Below are positions 5,393 to 10,745 of a stretch of 12,456 nt of DNA, in pieces. The notes beneath the pieces were generated by a model. The model saw nothing but the letters and a program-made list of their open reading frames with translations, searched no databases and was not told where the DNA came from. Numbering within the stretch: the stretch's first letter is position 1; the number at the start of each line of letters is the position of its first letter. The stretch is taken from positions 1 to 12,456 of the forward strand of contig CABRZY010000039.1 in NCBI GenBank assembly GCA_902475475.1, written 5' to 3'. The position numbers and the translations under genes are program-made. This DNA is from an uncultured Collinsella sp. Its GTDB lineage: Bacteria; Actinomycetota; Coriobacteriia; Coriobacteriales; Coriobacteriaceae.

Positions 5393-7576
5393 TTAGAACC
5401 AGAAGAAGTCGCTGCGGGTGACGGTGGCGCCGATGGCGAAGGGCATGCAGGCGATGACCGGATACAGGTAGCGCATGTAAGTCGAGCCGTTGCACGGGCC
5501 AATCAGGCACACAGCGAGCACGCCCAACAGCGGCACCCAGATCGCCAGCGCACGCCATGAATGACGACGCAGCAAGTAGACCACCACGGCGATCATAATC
5601 CACACATAGGTGGCCGAGCTCATGGTGAGCGAGATAAAGGGAACACGCTGCACCGCCACACGGTACAAATTGATCAGGTGGTCGCACCAGCGCACCACGT
5701 TGCTGTCAACCGGATGGAAGTCGAAGTACTTGAGGTTGTCGGGACGCGCCATGATCTCGGCACTACGCGCCGTGCTGTAGACCCAGGCATCGCGCGCGCT
5801 CGGATAAAAATAACCATAGTAGTTATTGATAAGCGCCGAAATATAGCACTTGGGATCCTTCTTAAACATCTGAGCCCATACCTCAAAATAGGCATCGATG
5901 TCCTCCTGCGAGGCGTACTCGTTAAAGCAGTTCTTGACGGCATCGGACTTGTCGGGGTTGTAGCGGCGGCCCAGGTTCTCGTACTTGAGTACGCGATCGA
6001 TCACGGCACGCTCTTCGTCGGTCACCGAACCGTCGCAAGGAGCCTCCACAATGGTGCCGTCCTCCTTAACCGCGGGGTTGACGCCCGAGTTGAGGCCGTC
6101 GTGCTTTTGGACGAAACGAGCCGTCTGCTGGAACGGAATCGAGAGGATTTCGCGCTTGGAACCAGGCGTGATATCGTGCGCCGGCATAAAGACCTTGGTG
6201 AAGTACATATTAGAGGCAAGGCAGAGCGCGAGCACCGCGAGAACGCCAACCCAGCGGAAACGCGGGATGGTGCCCGAAGGCGCAGCGCCAGTCTGCTTGG
6301 CTGCACGACGAGCCACATGCACGTCCCATACGCAAAACGCCGCCGCGATTACGCATGCCGCCAGGGGAAACACCAGGCCGCCGTTGCGCAGAAACGTGGA
6401 ACCCATGGCGCCCAGAGCGAGCAGCAGCCAGTCGTGGCGCGCAAAGAGCACGGGGGCTTTCTCGCCCGCTCGCTCGACATTGGCATCACGACGGGGCAAG
6501 CCACATGCCACGAGCTTGACGGTCTGTACTAGCAGCACCAAGAACGCGTCGGCAAAGAGCACGTCTTTGGTGAGCAACGCCGCGTAGTTAGAGAACATCG
6601 GCATAAACGCAAAGAACAGCAGGATCGCACCGCGAACCGGCAGGCTCACGCCCAGTTTGCGCAGCGACGAAATGGAATAGGCCATGCAGGCGGCCGTGAT
6701 GACGAACTGAGCACAGGTATAGATGGCAAGACCCGCGTTAGCGCTGTTGAACAGCGAAAGCCCCAGCTGAACGCACGAGCCGATAATGGCCGTGTGCACT
6801 ACAGGATGATGCCCGTTGAGCAGCACGTTGGGGTTGAGTAGGCGCAGGTAGTCGCTCGTGCCGTTGGGATAGTTGAACCACTGGCGAATCTGCGCGCCCG
6901 TATCTCCCATAAAAAGGCCAGGCAGCGAAGCGATGAGCGTGGGCGCCCAGGCGATCATAAGCACCAGGAAGGGCCCGGCAAAGGGATGGACCGAGAGCAC
7001 GGCGTGAGTCACACGCCATACGCGGCCAAAGTGCGCTTCGGAAAACGGGATGCGTCGGGAGCTCAGCCAATCTAGACACTCAAAAGCCAGATAGAACGCC
7101 ACGATCGCTAGGAGCATCCAGCCCGCGCCGCCAATCCAGGCGCAGATGATGCGGGCCTTGTCGCCAAGGACAATCTCGGCCGAGTCGGTGAGATCGTAGC
7201 TGCGGCCGAACACCATGCAGATGGCAAAGAACAGCGACGGCAGAACGATCGATGGACGCCAGGTGTCGCCACGGCCAAAGAACACGTAGCGAAACGGCAA
7301 GGTGAGCAGGCAAGCAAGTGCAAGCAGCATGACCGCGTCGGTATGGCCGGCAAACGAGAGGAGCACCTCGTAGCACACGTACAGCATGCCCGAGGCTTTG
7401 GGGTCAATCGCCAAGACTGCGTTGCTCGACACCGGGGCGGGATCGATGGAAAACGCCGTGGTCGCCAACAGCGCGAGCAAAAATGCGATGAGCGTCTGCT
7501 TGGCGGGGTAGCGCTTAAACCAGACGATGCGGGCAGCGTCGCGCGCAGCCGTTGTGGAGAGGTCGGAATCCTTCAC
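5393..7576 (-). CDS. DUF6020-like large polytopic membrane protein (possible GT-C-type)
   Basis: 727-residue integral membrane protein with many hydrophobic segments (first at about 28-44, last near 690-710) and one long polar, probably extracytoplasmic domain (about 475-620). It resembles the uncharacterised DUF6020 family. Stretches I recognise are LPGLFMGDTGAQIRQWF (218-234), the NGHHPVVHT box (254-262), LLTKDVLFAD (335-344) and FLRNGG (395-400). An acidic residue after the first luminal-side span (Asp225), a later Lys-Asp pair and this span-rich layout recall GT-C glycosyltransferases using lipid-linked sugars; that is inference. The start is GTG at 7576 with GAAAGG 11 nt upstream, a rather long spacing, so the start is the least certain in the window. 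A copy of the 55-bp repeat lies in its upstream region. Confidence 0.8.
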   Translation of the reverse strand: MKDSDLSTTAARDAARIVWFKRYPAKQTLIAFLLALLATTAFSIDPAPVSSNAVLAIDPKASGMLYVCYEVLLSFAGHTDAVMLLALACLLTLPFRYVFFGRGDTWRPSIVLPSLFFAICMVFGRSYDLTDSAEIVLGDKARIICAWIGGAGWMLLAIVAFYLAFECLDWLSSRRIPFSEAHFGRVWRVTHAVLSVHPFAGPFLVLMIAWAPTLIASLPGLFMGDTGAQIRQWFNYPNGTSDYLRLLNPNVLLNGHHPVVHTAIIGSCVQLGLSLFNSANAGLAIYTCAQFVITAACMAYSISSLRKLGVSLPVRGAILLFFAFMPMFSNYAALLTKDVLFADAFLVLLVQTVKLVACGLPRRDANVERAGEKAPVLFARHDWLLLALGAMGSTFLRNGGLVFPLAACVIAAAFCVWDVHVARRAAKQTGAAPSGTIPRFRWVGVLAVLALCLASNMYFTKVFMPAHDITPGSKREILSIPFQQTARFVQKHDGLNSGVNPAVKEDGTIVEAPCDGSVTDEERAVIDRVLKYENLGRRYNPDKSDAVKNCFNEYASQEDIDAYFEVWAQMFKKDPKCYISALINNYYGYFYPSARDAWVYSTARSAEIMARPDNLKYFDFHPVDSNVVRWCDHLINLYRVAVQRVPFISLTMSSATYVWIMIAVVVYLLRRHSWRALAIWVPLLGVLAVCLIGPCNGSTYMRYLYPVIACMPFAIGATVTRSDFFWF

Positions 7577-7597
7577 AGTCCAAAAAGCCTTTCTAGA

Positions 7598-7652
7598 AAC
7601 CTGCCAAAAAGGGACAGGTTTATTTTGGCAGGTTTTATCTGGGGAAACGTTA
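7598..7652 (+). repeat. Dispersed 55-bp palindromic element, copy 2
   Basis: It matches copy 1 (2714-2768, opposite strand) at 50 of 55 positions. It contains a perfect 13-bp inverted repeat, AAACCTGCCAAAA (7597-7609) and TTTTGGCAGGTTT (7623-7635). It also has a competing 7-bp pairing, AAACCTG (7597-7603) with CAGGTTT (7615-7621), so two mutually exclusive hairpins are possible. It sits 21 nt upstream of the start of the DUF6020-like gene and 60 nt past the lgt stop. It has no coding capacity. Confidence 0.8.
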
Positions 7653-7676
7653 CGGTTCTGTCATCGTTGCCCAGCG

Positions 7677-7713
7677 AACCACCACAAAGGTGCCTGTCCC
7701 CTTTGTGGTGGTT
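7677..7713. repeat. Perfect 14-bp palindromic element at the lgt stop
   Basis: AACCACCACAAAGG (7677-7690) and CCTTTGTGGTGGTT (7700-7713) are perfect inverted repeats around a 9-nt loop TGCCTGTCC. The right arm covers two bases of the lgt TAA stop. Read on the minus strand it carries AAAGGGGACAGG, related to AAAAGGGACAGG of the 55-bp element. A U-tract is absent, so it is not a typical terminator, though the stem is strong enough to protect an mRNA 3' end. Confidence 0.8.
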
Positions 7714-8533
7714 AGGCGTCGAGGTAGATGCGCTGGGGTTGGTTGCGGCGACGAGCAAAGATGATGAGCGCCAGGCCCGCGATCACGAGCGGCAAACTCA
7801 GCAACTGGCCCATGGTGATAACGCCACCCAGCAGATAGCCCAGCTGCGCATCGGGCACGCGCACAAACTCAATGAGGAAGCGGACGATGCCGTAACCCAT
7901 CACAAACACGCCCATAAACGTGCCCTGGGGCAGTAGCGGCTTTTTGCGGCTGAGCACCTGCAGAATGCAAAAAAGCACGATGCCCTCAAGAAATGCCTCG
8001 TAGAGCTGGGAGGGGTGACGCGGCATATCCCCCGCGGTGCCACCGAAGACCACGCCCCAGGGCAGATCGGTCGGCTTGCCCCACAGCTCACCATTGACAA
8101 AGTTGGCACAACGGCCCAGGCACAAGGCCAGCGGCGCGCCTATGACGGCAAGATCTGCCAAAGTCCAGGCATCGAGCTTATACATGCGGCACACGATGAT
8201 GCCGCCGATAATGCCGCCCACCAAGCCGCCATGGAAGCTCATGCCGCCCTCGTTGGTGGCAAAGATCTCGAGCGGGTGCGCCCAGTAGTAGCCATCACCA
8301 TAAAAGACGACGTAGAACAGGCGCGCACCGATAATGAGGCCAAAGACCACGCCGACCACGACGCTCGTCAGGTCATCAATCGTAATGTCGAAGCCCCAAC
8401 GACGCTGCGTGCGGTACATAACGACCGCCGTGAGCAGAGCACCGACCACGTAGGCCAGGCCGTACCAGTAGATGGTGATGGGGCCCGCCGAGATCGCGAC
8501 AGGATCAAGCATATGGTAGAAGTCGTTGAGCAT
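7712..8533 (-). CDS. lgt: Prolipoprotein diacylglyceryl transferase Lgt
   Basis: 273-residue integral membrane enzyme that transfers diacylglycerol from phosphatidylglycerol to the lipobox cysteine of prolipoproteins, the first step of lipoprotein maturation. Seven hydrophobic segments are visible, the normal number. Conserved elements: GARLFYVVFY (69-78), GGMSFHGGLVGG with His101, and the Lgt signature GRCANFVNGELWG (140-152, with Arg141, Asn144 and Glu149). Also RHPSQLYEA (172-180) and Arg225 in the next-to-last segment. The start is ATG at 8533, with AGGAGG 6 nt upstream; a 20-residue in-frame upstream extension has no binding site. It lies downstream of the NifU-domain gene on the same strand, with a terminator-like hairpin between. 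The stop overlaps a palindromic element. Length and motifs are complete. Confidence 0.97.
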   Translation of the reverse strand: MLNDFYHMLDPVAISAGPITIYWYGLAYVVGALLTAVVMYRTQRRWGFDITIDDLTSVVVGVVFGLIIGARLFYVVFYGDGYYWAHPLEIFATNEGGMSFHGGLVGGIIGGIIVCRMYKLDAWTLADLAVIGAPLALCLGRCANFVNGELWGKPTDLPWGVVFGGTAGDMPRHPSQLYEAFLEGIVLFCILQVLSRKKPLLPQGTFMGVFVMGYGIVRFLIEFVRVPDAQLGYLLGGVITMGQLLSLPLVIAGLALIIFARRRNQPQRIYLDA

Positions 8534-8560
8534 GTCGACCCTCCTACTCCCTACATACAA

Positions 8561-8593
8561 ATGCGGCCGCGGGCCTTGCGCTCGCAGCCGCAT
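8561..8593 (-). terminator. Terminator-like hairpin between the NifU-domain gene and lgt
   Basis: On the minus strand ATGCGGCTGCG (8593-8583) pairs with CGCGGCCGCAT (8571-8561), 11 bp with one G-U, around an 11-nt loop, followed by TTGTATG. The U-tract is poor and the lgt ribosome binding site is only about 15-20 nt further on. It may therefore reduce read-through into lgt rather than end the transcript. Confidence 0.45.
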
Positions 8594-8642
8594 ATTTGGG
8601 CGTAACGTCTATGCGGAGTATGCCGTCCGCAGCTTTCGCATC

Positions 8643-8921
8643 TTAGAACGGCGCATACTCGTCGTACAGGTCATCGGTCTCGCCGGAGGCATTGACCTGC
8701 TCGACACGCGTAACGCCGGGCACGTGCTCCTTGAGGATACGCTCGATGCCCATGGAAAGCGTCAGGGCGCTCATGGGACAACCGGCACAGGCGCCCTGCA
8801 GCTCCAGTTTGACGACGCCCTCGTCGTCAACGCCCACATACTCCATATCGCCGCCGTCGGCCTGCAGGTTGGGGCGAATCTCTTCAAGAACCTTCTTAAG
8901 CAGCTCTTCGTTAACAGCCAC
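8643..8921 (-). CDS. NifU C-terminal domain Fe-S scaffold/carrier protein
   Basis: 92-residue stand-alone NifU C-terminal (Nfu-type) domain. These small cytoplasmic proteins bind a labile Fe-S cluster, usually as a dimer, through a CxxC pair and pass it to apo-enzymes. The sequence shows the helical start LLKKVLEEIRPNLQADGGDMEYV (7-29), with the typical L-ADGGD motif, and CAGCPMSALTL (45-55) with Cys45 and Cys48. It ends in an acidic tail. The start is GTG at 8921 because AAAGGAG lies 6 nt upstream; an upstream in-frame GTG would place this binding site inside the gene. The protein is the usual length for the single-domain form. No other Fe-S assembly gene is in the window. Confidence 0.93.
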   Translation of the reverse strand: MAVNEELLKKVLEEIRPNLQADGGDMEYVGVDDEGVVKLELQGACAGCPMSALTLSMGIERILKEHVPGVTRVEQVNASGETDDLYDEYAPF

Positions 8922-8944
8922 AGGGGGCTCCTTTCTCACAATAA

Positions 8945-8960
8945 CGCGGGCGCGCCCGCG
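8945..8960. repeat. 16-bp perfect palindrome upstream of the NifU-domain gene
   Basis: CGCGGGCGCGCCCGCG is self-complementary over 16 bp, about 24 nt upstream of the GTG start. On the minus strand it is followed by TTATTGTG, so a short terminator-like stem is possible; a protein-binding site is equally possible. The 171-bp gap 8922-9092 also holds a 12-bp palindrome (9071-9082) and a short motif shared with the coaX/OPT region (9033-9048). Confidence 0.45.
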
Positions 8961-9070
8961 GACAGAGCTATGTTACTACAGCCGTGTACCCGCTCACGAG
9001 CCGTCCATGCGCGCGGACGCGACTTTCACGAGTAGTCAATTTGGGATGGGGCTCTTTTAGCTGCTTTTGC

Positions 9071-9082
9071 CGCCAGCTGGCG
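9071..9082. repeat. 12-bp perfect palindrome after the dCMP deaminase gene
   Basis: CGCCAGCTGGCG lies 10 nt past the dCMP deaminase TAG. On the minus strand it is followed by GCAAAAGCAGCTAAAAG rather than a U-tract, so it does not look like an intrinsic terminator. Confidence 0.35.
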
Positions 9083-9092
9083 TTGCCACGCG

Positions 9093-9617
9093 CTACTGCC
9101 GAGCCCGCCCCTCGGTGCCGATGTGAACATCGACGATAACCTGGCGGTAGCTGATGCCACAGGAGTCGAGAATGCGGCGGCTGATACGGCCGTCATCGGT
9201 GTCGGCGTACTTGTTGTCCAGGTAGACAACCTCGCCCACGCCCACCTGAGCCAAAATCTTGGCGCAGTCATGGCACGGGAACAGCGTGACGTAGACCGTG
9301 GAACCCTCGAGGTCCTTGAGCGAGCCACGGTAGTTGAGCACGGCGTTGGCCTCGGCATGGACCACGTAGTTGTGCTTGTCCTGCAGCGGGTCGTCGCTCG
9401 TACCCCACGGAAAAAAGTCGTCGTTGAGCGCCGAGGGTGTACCATTGTAGCCCACCGAAAGGATGCGGTGGTTGGTGTTGGCGATGCACGCACCCACCTG
9501 CGTGTTGGGGTCCTTGCTGCGGCGCTGCGCGGCGATGGCCACGCTCATAAAGAACTCGTCCCAGCTAATGACGTCCAGGCGCTTGCCTGACGAAGTTTGA
9601 TGAAGATCGTCCGACAT
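9093..9617 (-). CDS. dCMP/cytidine deaminase family protein (ComEB-like)
   Basis: 174-residue zinc-dependent deoxycytidylate deaminase: dCMP to dUMP, the feed for thymidylate synthesis. In naturally competent Gram-positives the same family is called ComEB. The zinc site is complete: HAEANAVLN with His87 and the catalytic Glu89, and PCHDCAK with Cys115 and Cys118. Other family stretches are SKDPNTQVGACI (34-45), SVGYNGTPSALND (54-66) and VVYLDNKYADTDDGR (130-144). The start is ATG at 9617, with GGAGGT about 7 nt upstream. A 12-residue upstream extension begins inside the promoter -10 and is rejected. It lies 84 bp downstream of coaX on the same strand, with its own extended -10 promoter candidate between. 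No com genes are adjacent, so a competence role is not supported here. Confidence 0.94.
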   Translation of the reverse strand: MSDDLHQTSSGKRLDVISWDEFFMSVAIAAQRRSKDPNTQVGACIANTNHRILSVGYNGTPSALNDDFFPWGTSDDPLQDKHNYVVHAEANAVLNYRGSLKDLEGSTVYVTLFPCHDCAKILAQVGVGEVVYLDNKYADTDDGRISRRILDSCGISYRQVIVDVHIGTEGRARQ

Positions 9618-9651
9618 GGCAGACACCTCCGTAATCGCAATAGTTTGACCC

Positions 9652-9660
9652 ATTGTAGCA
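9652..9660 (-). promoter_or_regulatory. Extended -10 promoter for the dCMP deaminase gene
   Basis: The minus strand has TGCTACAAT, an extended -10 (TGn plus TACAAT, 5 of 6 to consensus). This places a start of transcription about 28 nt upstream of the deaminase ATG. No clear -35 is seen, which an extended -10 can do without. Upstream, GGTGGG/CCCACC (9668-9688) forms a weak hairpin followed by TTT that may end coaX transcripts. Confidence 0.5.
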
Positions 9661-9701
9661 GGTGAAAGGTGGGGGCGTTTGTCCCACCGGCGCCCTCACT
9701 T

Positions 9702-10553
9702 TTACACGCGGCGGGGCTTTTGGTTGATGCGGTAGAGCTCGGCGAGACCCCGCAGCGTCAGCGCGTCGTCTACCGTCAGGCTGTGGCCGACCAACGCCGC
9801 GAGTGCCTCGGCATCGTCGCCGGTGATGACGATGGGCACGTCGCCTTCCCCCGCGGCCTTGGTCGCGCGCATCTCGGCGAGCACCATGTCGAGCATGCCG
9901 TCGATGCGGGCCACCTCGCCCAAGACCACGCCCGAGCGCATCGCCTCGCGCGTGTTACGGCCGATGACATGCGTGGGTGCCGAGGGCTCGACCTGGGGCG
10001 GCGCGCCCGCAGCGGCCGAGAGCGAGCGGGCGCCGAGCGCCAGACCCGGCGCGATAACGCCGCCCACAAAGGTTCCGCACGCGTCGATGACCTCGATATT
10101 GGTCGTCGTGCCCAGGTCGATCACGATGCACGGAGAGCCGTAGACGGCACGGGCCGCCACGGCGTCGGCGATGCGGTCGGGACCGATCTCTACTGGATCG
10201 TCGTAGTGCACGGGCATACCGGTCTTAAGGCCCGGCCCCACGGTGAGCACGCGCCCCGTGCAAGTGCGGGAAAGCGCCGCCTTCCATGGGCGCTCGAGCG
10301 CCGGCACCACGCAGCTCAGCACTGCGGCCGCGGGAACGAGTGCACCCGGCATGCCCGCATCGGCTGCCAGTGCGCCCATGACCTGCGCGAGCCTCATGCG
10401 TGCCTCGTCTGCTGTGATGCTCGACGGCGTGGTGATCTCGCACGTCGCAAGCGGACATTCCTGCGCCGCGGCCGAATCCTCGGCAAACAGGCCAAAGCGA
10501 ATGAACGTGTTGCCCACGTCGACCGTCAATATATATGCGCACCCATCAAGCAT
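9702..10553 (-). CDS. coaX: Type III pantothenate kinase CoaX
   Basis: 283-residue cytoplasmic kinase of the ASKHA fold that phosphorylates pantothenate, the first step of coenzyme A synthesis; type III enzymes are not inhibited by CoA in the way type I is. Visible motifs: phosphate loop DVGNT (12-16), pantothenate-site GPDRIAD (124-130) with the likely catalytic Asp126, DLGTTTNIEVID (146-157), GGVIAPGL (164-171) and IGRNT (197-201). The third motif is usually DFGTATTFD, so Ala-to-Thr and Thr-to-Asn changes are present. The start is ATG at 10553, with AAAGGAG 8 nt upstream; an 18-residue upstream extension is not supported. It is transcribed divergently from the OPT transporter. Length is slightly above the usual 255-270. 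Confidence 0.95.
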   Translation of the reverse strand: MLDGCAYILTVDVGNTFIRFGLFAEDSAAAQECPLATCEITTPSSITADEARMRLAQVMGALAADAGMPGALVPAAAVLSCVVPALERPWKAALSRTCTGRVLTVGPGLKTGMPVHYDDPVEIGPDRIADAVAARAVYGSPCIVIDLGTTTNIEVIDACGTFVGGVIAPGLALGARSLSAAAGAPPQVEPSAPTHVIGRNTREAMRSGVVLGEVARIDGMLDMVLAEMRATKAAGEGDVPIVITGDDAEALAALVGHSLTVDDALTLRGLAELYRINQKPRRV

Positions 10554-10580
10554 CGTCGGCGCTCCTTTCGTCTGTCCAGC

Positions 10581-10586
10581 AGTATA
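10581..10586 (-). promoter_or_regulatory. Candidate -10 (TATACT) for coaX
   Basis: TATACT on the minus strand lies 27 nt upstream of the coaX ATG. The -35 position (about 10604-10609) reads GGATGA, a poor match that falls in the dyad at 10602-10619. Confidence 0.4.
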
Positions 10587-10601
10587 TCGCCTACCTAAAC
10601 C

Positions 10602-10619
10602 AGTCATCCCAAAATGACT
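10602..10619. promoter_or_regulatory. Operator-like dyad AGTCAT-N6-ATGACT between divergent promoters
   Basis: AGTCAT (10602-10607) and ATGACT (10614-10619) are a perfect 6-bp inverted repeat with a 6-nt centre CCCAAA. It lies midway between the two TATACT boxes and covers the expected -35 positions of both. This geometry would suit a dimeric regulator controlling coaX and the transporter together. No regulator gene is nearby. Confidence 0.4.
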
Positions 10620-10629
10620 AGCTTGCGGC

Positions 10630-10635
10630 TATACT
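10630..10635 (+). promoter_or_regulatory. Candidate -10 (TATACT) for the OPT transporter
   Basis: TATACT on the plus strand is 110 nt upstream of the transporter ATG, giving a leader of about 100 nt. No good -35 lies 17 nt upstream, where the dyad is found. Confidence 0.35.
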
Positions 10636-10682
10636 GGTGCGCGGTCGTTTGCGAGCTCACGCGGCGGCCCTTGGTAACCCGA

Positions 10683-10721
10683 CTTCCCGCGCCGTATCCG
10701 TAACGGCGCTCCCGGGGGAAG
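10683..10721 (+). promoter_or_regulatory. Stem-loop in the OPT transporter mRNA leader
   Basis: A perfect 7-bp stem GCGCCGT (10689-10695) / ACGGCGC (10703-10709) with a 7-nt loop is extended by an outer stem CTTCCC (10683-10688) / GGGAAG (10716-10721) across a 6-nt one-sided bulge. It ends 11 nt before the AAGGAG ribosome binding site. It may affect translation or mRNA stability. It matches no riboswitch class I can recognise. Confidence 0.45.
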
Positions 10722-10745
10722 CGGATATACGCAAAGGAGTTCTAT

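Noticed and set aside
2714..7652. The two inverted 55-bp copies as ends of one composite transposon or IS
   Set aside because: The DNA between them is ordinary core genes on one strand with no transposase, and no target-site duplication is visible.
7677..7713. 14-bp palindrome as an intrinsic terminator of lgt
   Set aside because: Stem is strong but no U-tract follows on the minus strand, and it overlaps the stop codon. Kept as a repeat element instead.
9093..9617. Competence role for the ComEB-like deaminase
   Set aside because: No other competence genes are in the window; the deaminase function in dUMP supply is sufficient.
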